From Pelagibacteraceae bacterium AG-390-A02 (lineage in GTDB: Bacteria > Pseudomonadota > Alphaproteobacteria > Pelagibacterales > Pelagibacteraceae): 64,000 bases of DNA. Below, one piece after another: positions 37,707-47,628 of the stretch; position 1 is the first letter of the stretch, and every line of letters starts with the position of its first letter. The stretch is from NCBI GenBank assembly GCA_003278165.1, contig QCGU01000003.1, positions 1 through 64,000 on the forward strand, read 5' to 3'. Under the pieces are notes generated by a model. It was not told the DNA's origin. It did no database searches and was given only the letters and a program-made list of their open reading frames with translations. The position numbers and the translations under genes were made by a program.

Positions 37707-38054
37707 ATGAGTGATGATCTTTTAACCAAAAAATGTTTACCTTGTGAAGGTGGGGTTATTCCTTTTGATATATCTGAAATTCACAAATACCAAAAGAAAG
37801 TTGATGGTTGGGATATTAAGGAAGAGGGAAATAAAATATTTTTTTTATTTAAAAAATTTAAATTTGAAAATTTTATAAAAAGTCAAAAGTTTGTTAATGA
37901 GGTTGGTAAAATATCTGAAGAAGAGGGTCATCATCCAGATATAAGTTTTGGTTGGGGTTATGCAGAAATTAAAATTACCACTCATGCAATTAAAGGTCTT
38001 TCAGAAAATGATTTTATTTTAGCTGCTAAAATAGATAAAGTTACTAATGTCTGA
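37707..38054 (+). CDS. phhB: 4a-hydroxytetrahydrobiopterin dehydratase (pterin-4a-carbinolamine dehydratase)
   Basis: Recycles pterin cofactor or dehydrates a pterin intermediate. The active-site signature EEEGHHPDISFGWGYAEI contains the paired histidines and the later TTHAIKGLSENDF histidine. The ATG at 37707, 7 bases after the tRNA CCA, gives a normal 115 aa protein. There is no phenylalanine hydroxylase next to it; molybdopterin or folate-related roles are also known for the family. Converges on purH with an 11-base overlap. Confidence 0.92.
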   Translation: MSDDLLTKKCLPCEGGVIPFDISEIHKYQKKVDGWDIKEEGNKIFFLFKKFKFENFIKSQKFVNEVGKISEEEGHHPDISFGWGYAEIKITTHAIKGLSENDFILAAKIDKVTNV

Positions 38055-39579
38055 AATGCCTAGTTTTAGAGAAGACTAGAATTGTATCTGTTTCATTTGC
38101 AAATTTAATTATTTCTCTGTCTCTAATAGATCCCGAGGGCTGAATTACAGCTTGAACTCCTGATTGAACTAATTTTTCAATTCCATCTACAAAGGGAAAA
38201 AAAGCATCTGATGCTGCAACCAAATTATTTCCAAATAAGTTAAATTTTCTCATTTTTTTAATTGCTATTTCACAACTATCTAACCTACTTGGTTGTCCTG
38301 AACCAATACCGACTGTTGATTCATCTTTTGCAAGAACAATTGCATTTGATTTTACGTATTTACAGACATTAAATGCAAAAATTAGATTCCTAATTTGTTT
38401 AGAATTTGGTTTCCTTTTGGAGACAACTTTAAAATCTTTATTTTTAAATATTTTTAAGTCTTCAGATTGAACTAATATTGCCTCATTTGATGAAGTGAAT
38501 TTTGTAATTTCATTAACTGAATAATTTGTTGCATCAATAACACGTAAATTTTTTTTAGATTTAAATATTTTTAGGGCATCATTATCAAAACCATTAGCAA
38601 TAATTACTTCTAAATATAGTTTACCTAATTCAACTGCAAGATCTTTCTTTATTTTAAAGTTACAAGAAACAATTCCCCCAAAAGCACTCACAGGGTCACA
38701 TGCTAAAGCAGAATTATAACTATCTACAGGATTTGATTTTATTGAAACACCGCATGGGTTTGCATGTTTTACAATTACAGTACCTCTGTTTTTTGGTAAA
38801 GATTTTGAAATAGTTAATGCAGCAAATATATCATTATAATTATTATAGCTTAGTTGTTTTCCATGAATTTGTTTTAAATTAGTTTTTAAATTTTTTGAAT
38901 AATACCCACTAAATTGATGTGGATTTTCTCCGTATCTAAGTGTTTCAATTAAATTTGCTGATAAAACTTTCTTTTCCGGTAAATGTATATTCGTTTTTTT
39001 ATTAAAATAGCCTGATATTATCGAATCATAATAAGCAGTTTCCGTAAAGGCAGTTCTTGATAGTTTTTCTCTAAACTTTAATGATGTAGCTCCATTATGT
39101 TTATTCATCTCATCTATTAATTCTTGATATTGATCTGTAGAGATAACCACTGTTACATCATTATAATTTTTAGCAGCAGACCTAACCATTGTAGGACCTC
39201 CCACATCTATCTTTTCAATTATTTTGTTGTGATTATTTGTGTTTTCTAAAGTTTTTTCAAAGGGATAAAAGTTTACAATTACTAGATCAATATTTTCAAA
39301 ATTATTTTTTCTTAAATCATTTAAATGTGTTTTACTATTTCTTTTATTTAGGATTCCTGCATGTATTTTAGGATGTAGAGTTTTAACTCTGCCATCTAAA
39401 ATTTCAGGAGAATTTGTAAAATCAGATACTTCTAAACAACTAAATTTTAATTTTTTAATTTCTTTATATGTACCACCAGAACTAATAATTTTTATATTAA
39501 ATTTTTTTAGAATTTGTAAAATCGGTTTTAAATTATTTTTATCAGATACAGAAATAAGAGCTGTCTTTATTTTTCTCAT
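38044..39579 (-). CDS. purH: Bifunctional AICAR transformylase/IMP cyclohydrolase
   Basis: Last two steps of IMP synthesis. The N-terminal IMP cyclohydrolase domain (ALISVSDKNNL, ISSGGTYKEI, GRVKTLHPKIHAGIL) is followed from about residue 200 by the AICAR transformylase domain with the key KHANPCGVS, SAFGGIVSCN and QPSRLDS motifs and the C-terminal SDAFFPFVDGIE. 511 aa, full length. Shares one base with the upstream heparinase-like gene. Confidence 0.97.
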   Translation of the reverse strand: MRKIKTALISVSDKNNLKPILQILKKFNIKIISSGGTYKEIKKLKFSCLEVSDFTNSPEILDGRVKTLHPKIHAGILNKRNSKTHLNDLRKNNFENIDLVIVNFYPFEKTLENTNNHNKIIEKIDVGGPTMVRSAAKNYNDVTVVISTDQYQELIDEMNKHNGATSLKFREKLSRTAFTETAYYDSIISGYFNKKTNIHLPEKKVLSANLIETLRYGENPHQFSGYYSKNLKTNLKQIHGKQLSYNNYNDIFAALTISKSLPKNRGTVIVKHANPCGVSIKSNPVDSYNSALACDPVSAFGGIVSCNFKIKKDLAVELGKLYLEVIIANGFDNDALKIFKSKKNLRVIDATNYSVNEITKFTSSNEAILVQSEDLKIFKNKDFKVVSKRKPNSKQIRNLIFAFNVCKYVKSNAIVLAKDESTVGIGSGQPSRLDSCEIAIKKMRKFNLFGNNLVAASDAFFPFVDGIEKLVQSGVQAVIQPSGSIRDREIIKFANETDTILVFSKTRHFRH

Positions 39580-41204
39580 TATATTTTACTTATTTCCCAT
39601 TTAATTATTTGTTCACTTTCATTATTCATGCCCGAAATAAATATATTTTGGTTTTCTTGATATGAATTTTTATTACCGAAATATAAACCATTATCAATAT
39701 TTATATCATATTTATCACAACTAAATTGCCAACCCTCGTTTTCTAATTGTATTAATATGAACTTATTATTTTGAGTTTTCATAACTTTGGAGTCAGGATG
39801 AAGGTGAAATCTAATATCAAATTTAATTTTTTTGTCTGGATTTTTATTTAATATTTTATCATGACCGACAAATTTAAATTGTTCAGGATAGAATTCTATT
39901 TCTCTTTGGTGGTCTATTCTAAACTTTTGGAAGTAACCATTATGACTAGCTGAAATTTTCCAATAATTATTTTCAAAAACTACATTTTTATTTACAATTT
40001 TTGGACCCCTTTGTATTAAATAATTGTTACTAGTTTTAATAAAATCACATGAAGAATAATCCTCAATTGAAAGTGTATTTTGTAATGCGGTACTTTTAGA
40101 CAATTTATTGAGTTTGTTTTTTTTGTTTGGATAGTATCCAGAATTTGAAATTAATTTTTTATCATTAGAAAAAATTTCAAAAGATAAGGCACCTGCCTGA
40201 TAATCATTGGTATATATTTTTTCAGGAATTGAACCGATGTCTGCTGCTAGAATAAATTTTTTATTTCGTAGTACTGCATATCCTGCTAATTCATTAATCT
40301 GATTTTTAAAAGTATATCCAAATCGTTTTAAATATTGGTCGAATTCATGATTATTAGATGAATGATTTCCATTAAAAAATATATCTTGTTTTATATTTTG
40401 CCAAATAAAAGCATAACTGGATCCTAAATAATATATAGTTTCATCAACATATTCTGGAATTGAATTTTTCGATTCTTTAAACCATTCTCTAATAATTATG
40501 AGATATTTAAGATAAAAAACTAAATTTTGTATATTTCTTGATTTGGGAAAACCTTGTTTATCAAGAGAATGTTTAATTATATTTTTCAATATATTTAAAC
40601 CATTGTCTAAATAATTTTTCTCATTTTTATACGCTAAACCTGTTAAAATTATTGCAGCACAGCCAATTAGTTTTTCTTCTATTTCATTTAAATTTTTGAT
40701 TTCATTTAATAAATGGTTAGTTTGTTTCTGAACCATATGATTAAAAAATAATCTATATTCCTCGTTACTATCCTCATAAGTTAACTGATGATTTGAAAGC
40801 CAAGCAATAATTCTTTTTGCAGTAATATTGAATTCCCAGGTATTTTCATCAAATTTTTTATTTTTATTCATCCAATTGAAAATAATTGATTGTGTAGTTT
40901 CTTTAGATGATTTTAAATCTAAACTAAAAAACCAAAAAAAATTATTTAGTTTTTTAAAGTCCTTAGATGAAATATTGTTTTGCCAAATACTCTTGGTTGC
41001 AAAATCTTCAATTTTATGCTTTTTTTTCTGATATTTTATAATTGAAGATAGAAGATGAGGACTTGGTTTGTATCCAAACTTTTTATCAAAAGTTTTTGAA
41101 ATTTTCTTGTCATAAAAATTTGAATTTTTGTATAATTTTTTGAATGAAGATTTTAATTTAAAAAATATTCCATTAGAAATATTTAAGGAATTTTGAGATT
41201 GCAT
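39579..41204 (-). CDS. Heparinase II/III-like protein
   Basis: 541 aa with an N-terminal alpha/alpha toroid-like region and a C-terminal heparinase II/III-like beta domain. Visible pieces are NGNHSSNNHEFDQYLKRFGY in the helical part and the ILAADIGSIPEKIYTNDYQAGALSFEIF region, quoted here as YTNDYQAGALSFEIF, where this family has H/D-x-Q-A-G-x-LSFE. The DYQAG variant has Tyr at a position often His. In alphaproteobacteria this gene lies between rpe and purH, as here. It is not proven to be a lyase; a surface or wall polysaccharide substrate is an inference. No signal peptide is seen. Confidence 0.82.
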   Translation of the reverse strand: MQSQNSLNISNGIFFKLKSSFKKLYKNSNFYDKKISKTFDKKFGYKPSPHLLSSIIKYQKKKHKIEDFATKSIWQNNISSKDFKKLNNFFWFFSLDLKSSKETTQSIIFNWMNKNKKFDENTWEFNITAKRIIAWLSNHQLTYEDSNEEYRLFFNHMVQKQTNHLLNEIKNLNEIEEKLIGCAAIILTGLAYKNEKNYLDNGLNILKNIIKHSLDKQGFPKSRNIQNLVFYLKYLIIIREWFKESKNSIPEYVDETIYYLGSSYAFIWQNIKQDIFFNGNHSSNNHEFDQYLKRFGYTFKNQINELAGYAVLRNKKFILAADIGSIPEKIYTNDYQAGALSFEIFSNDKKLISNSGYYPNKKNKLNKLSKSTALQNTLSIEDYSSCDFIKTSNNYLIQRGPKIVNKNVVFENNYWKISASHNGYFQKFRIDHQREIEFYPEQFKFVGHDKILNKNPDKKIKFDIRFHLHPDSKVMKTQNNKFILIQLENEGWQFSCDKYDINIDNGLYFGNKNSYQENQNIFISGMNNESEQIIKWEISKI

Positions 41205-41208
41205 TAAC

Positions 41209-41868
41209 TTATTTTGTTTTTAATAAATTAATATTCTTTTTAATATCTCCATCATTACTTTTAAAAACTGTTGTACCAGATACAAGAATATTAGCACCAG
41301 CTTCAATTGCTATTTTGCAATTATCAAAATTTATCCCACCGTCTATTTCAATATCAAAATTAAGTTTTTCTATTTCTTTAATTTTTTTTAATTCTTTAAT
41401 TTTTTCTAAAACTTCTGGCATGAATTTTTGTCCACCAAATCCAGGATTTACACTCATTATTAAAACTAAATCAATCTTATTTAATAGATTTTTAATTAAA
41501 TCTATACTTGTCTCAGGATTAAGTGAAACACCTACTTTTTTCTTAAGATCTTTTATTTTATTTATCGTTTTTTCTAAATTGTTGGTTGCTTCAGGATGTA
41601 CAGTAATTATATCTGCTCCAGCTTCAGCATACTCTTCTATGTATTTATGCACTGGTGAAATCATTAAATGAACATCAAATTTTAATGAACAATGTTTTCT
41701 AAGAGCTTTAATTACAGGAGGACCTATTGTTAAGTTAGGTACAAAATGACCATCCATAACATCCACATGAATCATATCAGCTCCACCGTCTTCAAGCCTT
41801 TTAATTTCATTACCTAATTGGCTAAAATCAGCTGATAAAATTGATGGTGATATTTGTATATTTTTCAT
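41209..41868 (-). CDS. rpe: Ribulose-phosphate 3-epimerase
   Basis: Pentose-phosphate enzyme interconverting ribulose-5-P and xylulose-5-P. The TIM-barrel signatures ISPSILSADFSQLGNE, IHVDVMDGHFVPNLTIGP, VNPGFGGQKFMP and IEIDGGI hold the catalytic aspartates and metal-binding histidines. 219 aa. Only 4 bases separate it from the heparinase-like gene. Confidence 0.97.
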   Translation of the reverse strand: MKNIQISPSILSADFSQLGNEIKRLEDGGADMIHVDVMDGHFVPNLTIGPPVIKALRKHCSLKFDVHLMISPVHKYIEEYAEAGADIITVHPEATNNLEKTINKIKDLKKKVGVSLNPETSIDLIKNLLNKIDLVLIMSVNPGFGGQKFMPEVLEKIKELKKIKEIEKLNFDIEIDGGINFDNCKIAIEAGANILVSGTTVFKSNDGDIKKNINLLKTK

Positions 41869-41895
41869 TGATATCTAAAAATACTAGTATCAATT

Positions 41896-42252
41896 TTAAA
41901 ATTTAATTGAATTAAAAAATTGATAAATCTGCCTAGAAATTTCACTCTCAAGAGGAAACGATAACATACCCATAACTGAATATCCCAAGATCCAAGGCAT
42001 TAAATAAAACCTAATCATGAAAAAAAACCAAGCCACATAAAGAGGTACCAATGGTTGAATAATAAAAGAAGGGGTAACAGGTTTAAAAGTTCTTAATAGG
42101 GGATTGGTAAATTTTACGAATGCTTTCATAAAGAAAAAACTTGAGTCTTCTCTTTGAAAGATGTTCATCGCTACTCTCCCAACCAAAGTCCACATGATAA
42201 TCCCTAAAATGTAGTCAATTATATATACTAGGGGATGAAAATTGGCAGACAT
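41896..42252 (-). CDS. YggT-like integral membrane protein
   Basis: 118 aa with three or so hydrophobic segments: VYIIDYILGIIMWTLVGRVAM, then KFTNPLLRTFKPVTPSF and LVPLYVAWFFFMIRFYLMPWI. The TNPLLRxF-x-PV-x-P element resembles the YggT family (compare the shorter copy at 51459). Function is unknown; YggT proteins have been linked to osmotic tolerance and to membrane or division factor placement in some organisms. 27 bases upstream of rpe in the same direction. Confidence 0.72.
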   Translation of the reverse strand: MSANFHPLVYIIDYILGIIMWTLVGRVAMNIFQREDSSFFFMKAFVKFTNPLLRTFKPVTPSFIIQPLVPLYVAWFFFMIRFYLMPWILGYSVMGMLSFPLESEISRQIYQFFNSIKF

Positions 42253-42283
42253 TAAGGAATTTATATTTGATCTTAAAAAAAAT

Positions 42284-42312
42284 AAAAGGGGCGAAATTAA
42301 TCGCCCCTTTAA
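42284..42312 (-). terminator. Rho-independent terminator after the symporter operon
   Basis: A 10-bp stem, AAAGGGGCGA/TCGCCCCTTT, with a 6-base loop lies 11 bases after the symporter stop. On the minus strand it is followed by a T-rich run, as expected for intrinsic termination of the symporter transcript. It is also upstream of the YggT-like gene and would insulate it. Confidence 0.87.
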
Positions 42313-42320
42313 AAGATTGT

Positions 42321-44132
42321 TTATTTTTGGCTAATCACTTGTGTACCCGCAGGCACCCTAGAATCATCAACCATTTTTTGTGTTGCAGCACTAGGTTCTG
42401 AAGTCATTAAACTTACAACAACCATAGCTACTAAGCTAACAGTAGATCCGAAGATACCAAATGTTAACTGAGTAATTCCTAAGAATCCGCTTCCACCACT
42501 TCGTACCCAAACTAGATACGCAAATCCAGAAACTAATCCTAAGACCATACCAGCTATAGCACCTTCTTTATTAGCTCTCTTCCACCATACACCTAGTACA
42601 AGTGGCCAGAACAATCCAGACATCGCAAAGTCAAAAGCCCAGATAACTGAACCTAAAATACCTTGGATCTCCATTGCTGCAATAGTTGCTCCTGCAAAAC
42701 CAATTATTACAAGTAATACCCTTGCTACAACTAGTCTCTTAGCAGTTTCAGCTTTAGGGTCTACCATTTTGTAGTAAACGTCATGCGAGATTGCATTTGC
42801 GATTGCAAGAATCAAACCATCCGCAGTTGACATCGCAGCTGCCAAACCTCCAGCAGCAACTAGACCTGAGATTACATATGGTAATCCTGCAATTTCTGGA
42901 GTTGCTAATACAACGGCTTTACCACCCATGAAGAACTCGTTTAATTCAACAGTTCCATTTCCGTTAAAGTCGCTTACAAACATCAGATTTGCTTGGTTCC
43001 AGTTTTGATACCAATCGATTGCTTGAACTTCTGCAATTGATTTACCAATAATACCTGTTGGTAAGTTTGGATCAATCAAAGCAAGTTTAGATAGTGTCGC
43101 TAACATTGGTGCAGAAGAATAAAGTAGGAAGATAAAGAATACTGACCAACCTACTGATTTTCTTGCTGCTTTTACACTTGGAGTAGTAAAGAACCTCATC
43201 ATTACGTGTGGTAATGAAGCTGTTCCCATCATCATTGCTAATGCTAATGAGATGAAAGCCCAAGGTGTTGCATTTACTTCAGAGTGAGCCTTAGTAATAC
43301 CAGCTAACCCTTTAGGTACTGTAGCTAAATCAGCAGCAGAGTTTTTAACAAAACCAAACTGTTGTTCTAACTCACCGATTCTAGCAACTTCATCAGCTAA
43401 CATGAAGTGTGGGAAGAAACCCGCACCAATGTTGTTACTGATCCAGAATACTGGAAGTAGATAAGCTATAATTAGTACAATGTATTGTGCAACCTGTGTC
43501 CAAGTAACCCCTCTCATACCACCAAGCATTGAACATAGTAAAATACTTACTAGTCCAACATATACTGCGTATTGAAATGGGATATCTAAAGCAACAGCTG
43601 CAATAGTACCTGTAGCGTTAATTTGTGCAGTCACATATGTGAATGATGCAACAGTTAAAACGATAACTGCCATTAATCTTGCAGTATTACCACCGTATCT
43701 TGTACCTACGAAATCTGGAACTGTATAACAGCCAAATTTTCTTAAGTATGGTGCCAATAAAGTTGCAACCAACACATAACCACCTGTCCAACCCACAAGC
43801 AAAGCCATATATCCATAACCTTTGAAGTAAATTCCACCTGCCATTGCAACGAAAGAAGCACCAGACATCCAGTCGGCTGCTGTTGCCATTCCGTTGAATA
43901 CAGTTGGAACCGTTCTTCCAGCTACGTAATAGTTACTTGCTTGGGCTGTTCGAGATAGCCAGCCAATTAGTGCATAGATGAAAATGGTAAAACCTACAAA
44001 GCAAATACCAATTGCTTTTGCAGACATACCCATCTGCTCACCAATTGCCATCAAGATTATGAAACCAATAAATCCACCAGTGTAGATTCCATAAACTTTA
44101 GGCAAGTTATCTATAAAATTACCTTTAATCAT
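42321..44132 (-). CDS. Sodium:solute symporter, VC_2705/acetate-permease-like large subunit
   Basis: About thirteen membrane helices in 603 aa of the SSS family. Family landmarks are YYVAGRTVPTVFNGMATAADW, shown here as its core AGRTVPTVFNGMATAADW, followed by SFVAMAGGIYF, and AAAMSTADGLILAIANAISHD in the later helices. The paired small subunit and the acs gene nearby suggest acetate or a similar short organic acid as substrate. Unusually, a perfect 12-residue EF-hand-type loop (DFNGNGTVELNE) lies near residue 388. The gene has good G+C-richer codon use and is probably highly expressed. Confidence 0.92.
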   Translation of the reverse strand: MIKGNFIDNLPKVYGIYTGGFIGFIILMAIGEQMGMSAKAIGICFVGFTIFIYALIGWLSRTAQASNYYVAGRTVPTVFNGMATAADWMSGASFVAMAGGIYFKGYGYMALLVGWTGGYVLVATLLAPYLRKFGCYTVPDFVGTRYGGNTARLMAVIVLTVASFTYVTAQINATGTIAAVALDIPFQYAVYVGLVSILLCSMLGGMRGVTWTQVAQYIVLIIAYLLPVFWISNNIGAGFFPHFMLADEVARIGELEQQFGFVKNSAADLATVPKGLAGITKAHSEVNATPWAFISLALAMMMGTASLPHVMMRFFTTPSVKAARKSVGWSVFFIFLLYSSAPMLATLSKLALIDPNLPTGIIGKSIAEVQAIDWYQNWNQANLMFVSDFNGNGTVELNEFFMGGKAVVLATPEIAGLPYVISGLVAAGGLAAAMSTADGLILAIANAISHDVYYKMVDPKAETAKRLVVARVLLVIIGFAGATIAAMEIQGILGSVIWAFDFAMSGLFWPLVLGVWWKRANKEGAIAGMVLGLVSGFAYLVWVRSGGSGFLGITQLTFGIFGSTVSLVAMVVVSLMTSEPSAATQKMVDDSRVPAGTQVISQK

Positions 44133-44392
44133 TAGTCGTCTCCTTTTTCACTGAAGCCGAACTCTTCATCAATTTTTTCTTGTCTACCCGCAAACCAGAA
44201 AATAAGGATTACAAATATTGCAAGAGAACCTTGACATGTGAACCAATAAGTTAATGGATACCCAAATGGTCCAGTAACTTCGTTCATTTCAGCTCCGAAA
44301 AGGAATATACCCATTGAGAATACAGCCCAGATTGCTAGTGTTACAAATAGCAAACCTCTGGTCTTTTCCCAGTGTTGAGCGTTTTTCGCCAT
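44132..44392 (-). CDS. Symporter small subunit (DUF4212 family)
   Basis: 86 aa with two membrane helices (LLFVTLAIWAVFSMGIFLFG and LTYWFTCQGSLAIFVILIFW) and the start HWEKTRGLL typical of DUF4212 proteins that accompany VC_2705-type symporters. It shares one base with the large subunit gene. A good Shine-Dalgarno (AGAGAGG) sits before its start. Probably required for transporter assembly. Confidence 0.9.
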   Translation of the reverse strand: MAKNAQHWEKTRGLLFVTLAIWAVFSMGIFLFGAEMNEVTGPFGYPLTYWFTCQGSLAIFVILIFWFAGRQEKIDEEFGFSEKGDD

Positions 44393-44514
44393 GTATACCT
44401 CTCTTTTTTAGTTATAACTGGTAAAACCATAACCATTATGAAAGAGAATAAAAGTGTAAAATTCGCCGTATTAGGTTAATTTTTTCATATATTTTCAATA
44501 AAATTAACTTTTTT

Positions 44515-45138
44515 ATGATTAAAAAAAAATTTAGTTGGAAAGATTTATCTTTGAGTGATTTCAAAGTTTATTTTTTTTCTTTATTTAAAGCTTTTATTCC
44601 TAAATCAAAAATTAAAACTTTAGATGAGTTAGAAGAATTTATCCAAACAAAATCTGCATGGGTATCTCAAGTTACACTTTATAGTTATTTAAAAACTAGA
44701 ATGGGAACAAGATATGTTCTCCATTTTGATAATGATGAATTTATGAAATCTGTAAATGAAGCTAAATGGAATATCTATTCTGTTGCTCTTCAAGATTTAA
44801 CTTTTTTTACTTTTTCATATCTAAAAGTTCATTCTAATTTTCACGAAATAGATAAGTCTAAAGAAATTTTTCTAAAAATTTTAGATGATGAAACTACAAA
44901 TAATATGCCTTCAAATATTATTGAAGAAGCAAAAAAAGAATTTGATGAAAGAATTATTAAAATTGATTGGGAAAAGTATTACAATGACCGTCCATTTAAC
45001 CCAAGTGCTCTGTCTCTGTATAAATGGGCACCTATAGCTGACGAACTAAAAACTCTTGATAGAAAAATAGTTTTAAACTCTGCTATTTTAAAATGGGACG
45101 TTATAAAAAAAGAATTTAAAGATAGAATACAGTTTTAA
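44515..45138 (+). CDS. Conserved hypothetical protein, no recognised domain
   Basis: 207 aa, soluble, rich in aromatic and charged residues, with no signal peptide or membrane helix. Segments such as [23 protein letters not shown] and INWEKYY-like [29 protein letters not shown], quoted here in parts, look conserved-protein-like rather than random. It lies divergent from the symporter genes and converges on acs with a 4-base overlap, so a link to acetate metabolism is possible only by position. I do not recognise its family. Confidence 0.65.
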   Translation: MIKKKFSWKDLSLSDFKVYFFSLFKAFIPKSKIKTLDELEEFIQTKSAWVSQVTLYSYLKTRMGTRYVLHFDNDEFMKSVNEAKWNIYSVALQDLTFFTFSYLKVHSNFHEIDKSKEIFLKILDDETTNNMPSNIIEEAKKEFDERIIKIDWEKYYNDRPFNPSALSLYKWAPIADELKTLDRKIVLNSAILKWDVIKKEFKDRIQF

Positions 45139-47201
45139 ATATTTTTTCTGTTTTCAACTAAACTATCTACAACGCTAGGATCAGCCAAAGTAGTTGTATC
45201 TCCTAATTGACCATGTTCATTTGCAGCGATTTTTCTTAAAATTCTTCTCATAATTTTTCCAGATCTTGTTTTTGGAAGTCCCGGAGTGAAATGAATTAAG
45301 TCAGGTGTAGCAAGTGGACCAATCTGTTTTCTAACCCAAAGTTTTAGATCTCTTTCAAGTTCACCAGTTTCTCTTTCACCAGCATTTAATGTTACGTAAC
45401 AATACAATCCATTACCTTTAATATCGTGTGGGTAACCTACGACTGCTGCCTCTGCTACCTTTGGATGAGCTACAAATGCACTTTCAATTTCAGCAGTACC
45501 CAAATTGTGTCCTGATACAATAATTACATCATCTACCCGACCTGTAATCCAGTAATATCCATCTTTATCTCTTCGACATCCGTCACCAGTAAAATATTTA
45601 CCCTCAAACTGAGAAAAATAAGTATCAATAAATCTTTGATGATCACCATATACTGTTCTCATTTGTCCAGGCCATGATTGTGCTATACAAAGTCTTCCTT
45701 CTCCGGCTCCTTTAATTTCTTTACCTGATTTATCAACTAACAGAGGTTTTATTCCATAAAATGGCTTTGTTGCAGAACCAGGTTTTAGAGGAATAGCACC
45801 TGTTTGAGGAGCAATTAATATCCCTCCTGTTTCTGTCTGCCACCATGTATCTACAATTGGGCACTTAGAATTTCCAACTGTTTTATAATACCACATCCAA
45901 GCTTCAGGGTTTATTGGTTCACCAACAGTTCCAAGTAATTTTAAAGATTTTCTAGAAGTTTTTTTGACAGGCTTATCACCTTCTCTCATTAGGGCTCTGA
46001 TCGCAGTAGGCGCAGTATAAAAAGTATTTACTTTGTATTTATCTACTATCTGCCACCATCTAGAACTATCAGGATAGTTTGGTATTCCTTCAAACATTAT
46101 AGTTGTTGCGCCATTCGAAAGGGGACCATAGATAATATAACTATGACCTGTTACCCAACCAATGTCGGCAGTACACCAATAAATATCTTTTGGTTTGTAA
46201 TTAAATATATATTGATGAGTCATTGATGCATACACCATGTACCCACCTGTTGTATGTAGAACTCCTTTTGGTTTTCCAGTTGAACCCGATGTGTATAAAA
46301 TAAATAAAGGATCTTCTGCGTTCATTTCTTCAGGCTCACACTGAGAAGGAACATCTTTAATTAAATCATGATACCAGACATCTCTATCATAATTCCAACC
46401 AATTGAATTACCAGTACGTTTAACGACGATACATTTTTTTACGTTAGGACAGCTCTCTAATGCTTCATCGGTTGTTTCTTTTAAAGGAATAGTTTTTCCA
46501 CCTCTAACACCTTCATCAGCTGTAATTATATATTCAGATTCACAGTCATTCACTCTTCCCGAAATAGAGTCTGCTGAAAACCCTCCAAAAATAATTGAGT
46601 GAACTGCGCCAATTCTAACGCATGCCAACATTAAAATAGCAAGCTCAGGTATCATTGTTAGATAAATTGTAACTCTGTCTCCCTTTTTAATACCTAATTT
46701 TTTTAAACCATTTGCAGCTTTAGAAACTTTTTGGTGAAGTTGTTTGTAAGTTATTTTTTGACTATCTTTTGGGTCATCACCAACCCAAATTATTGCTGTT
46801 TTATCTTTTTTGTCTTTTAAATGTCTATCAATACAGTTTGCGGATGCATTTAGTGTCCCATCTTCAAACCATTTAATTTTAACTTCTTTAGAACTATATT
46901 TAACATCTTTAATTTTTTTATACGGTTTAATCCAAGTAATTCTTTTTCCTTCTTTTTTCCAAAATTCATCGTTATTTTTAATAGATTGAGAATATTTTTG
47001 TTCATATTTACTTTTGTTAGCTAAACTGCTTTTAATCCATTCAGGTTTAGTTTTTATAACCAATTCTGGAGTAGTTTTTTCACCTTGTTTTAAATTTTTT
47101 TTTGATTTTTTTCTTTTAACTTTAGTTTTTTTCTTAACTCCAGTTTTCTTTATTACTTTAGTTTTTTTTTTAGATTTTGCTTTTTTCTTTTTTTTTGGCA
47201 T
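45135..47201 (-). CDS. acs: Acetyl-CoA synthetase with lysine-rich N-terminal extension
   Basis: Activates acetate to acetyl-CoA through acetyl-AMP. The AMP-binding motif [20 protein letters not shown], the WWQTETGG motif and the C-terminal [13 protein letters not shown] containing the acetylation-regulated lysine are intact. The normal Acs N-terminus begins near [16 protein letters not shown]; ahead of it are ~45 residues almost entirely lysine, with repeats like KKTKV. No in-frame ATG lies at the conventional start, so the extension seems real. The symporter genes just beyond a single convergent gene suggest acetate uptake plus activation. Confidence 0.96.
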   Translation of the reverse strand: MPKKKKKAKSKKKTKVIKKTGVKKKTKVKRKKSKKNLKQGEKTTPELVIKTKPEWIKSSLANKSKYEQKYSQSIKNNDEFWKKEGKRITWIKPYKKIKDVKYSSKEVKIKWFEDGTLNASANCIDRHLKDKKDKTAIIWVGDDPKDSQKITYKQLHQKVSKAANGLKKLGIKKGDRVTIYLTMIPELAILMLACVRIGAVHSIIFGGFSADSISGRVNDCESEYIITADEGVRGGKTIPLKETTDEALESCPNVKKCIVVKRTGNSIGWNYDRDVWYHDLIKDVPSQCEPEEMNAEDPLFILYTSGSTGKPKGVLHTTGGYMVYASMTHQYIFNYKPKDIYWCTADIGWVTGHSYIIYGPLSNGATTIMFEGIPNYPDSSRWWQIVDKYKVNTFYTAPTAIRALMREGDKPVKKTSRKSLKLLGTVGEPINPEAWMWYYKTVGNSKCPIVDTWWQTETGGILIAPQTGAIPLKPGSATKPFYGIKPLLVDKSGKEIKGAGEGRLCIAQSWPGQMRTVYGDHQRFIDTYFSQFEGKYFTGDGCRRDKDGYYWITGRVDDVIIVSGHNLGTAEIESAFVAHPKVAEAAVVGYPHDIKGNGLYCYVTLNAGERETGELERDLKLWVRKQIGPLATPDLIHFTPGLPKTRSGKIMRRILRKIAANEHGQLGDTTTLADPSVVDSLVENRKNI

Positions 47202-47214
47202 GGATTATTTTTTT

Positions 47215-47628
47215 TTAAATTTTACTCATGTTATTTATAATTTTCCAGCTTTTATCATCAATTGGCATTACTGAAAGTCTACTTTGTTTAATAAGCGCTA
47301 AATCCCTTAAATCCTTATTTTTTTTGATATTTTCAAGTGTCACTGTTTTAGAGAACTTACTTATAAATTGGACTGTTACTGCAACAAATCTCCCGGTCTT
47401 GTCAGTTTTATCTAAATAGTGTTCTTTAATTACTTTTACTATTCCAACTATTTCTTTACCAATATTAGAGTGATAAAAAAAACATAGATCACCCTTCTTC
47501 ATGCTTTTTAGATTATTTGCTGCTTGATAATTTCTAACACCATCCCACGGTGCACCTTTTTTGCCAGCTTTTATTTGTTGATCAATTGACCAAACATTTG
47601 GTTCAGATTTTAATAACCAGTATTTCAT
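47215..47628 (-). CDS. EVE-domain protein
   Basis: 137 aa YTH/PUA-like fold that binds modified nucleotides. The start KYWLLKSEPNVWSID and the pocket region PWDGVRNYQAANNL, then GDLCFFYHSN and IVGIVKVIKEHY are diagnostic. EVE proteins are thought to read modified DNA or RNA bases; the ligand here is unknown. It shares one base with tsaD and lies 13 bases ahead of acs, so the three are probably one transcript. The tsaD-EVE neighbourhood recurs in alphaproteobacteria. Confidence 0.92.
   Translation of the reverse strand: MKYWLLKSEPNVWSIDQQIKAGKKGAPWDGVRNYQAANNLKSMKKGDLCFFYHSNIGKEIVGIVKVIKEHYLDKTDKTGRFVAVTVQFISKFSKTVTLENIKKNKDLRDLALIKQSRLSVMPIDDKSWKIINNMSKI

Noticed and set aside
41315-41671. 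118 aa plus-strand ORF opposite rpe
   Set aside because: Antisense shadow of a fully conserved epimerase.
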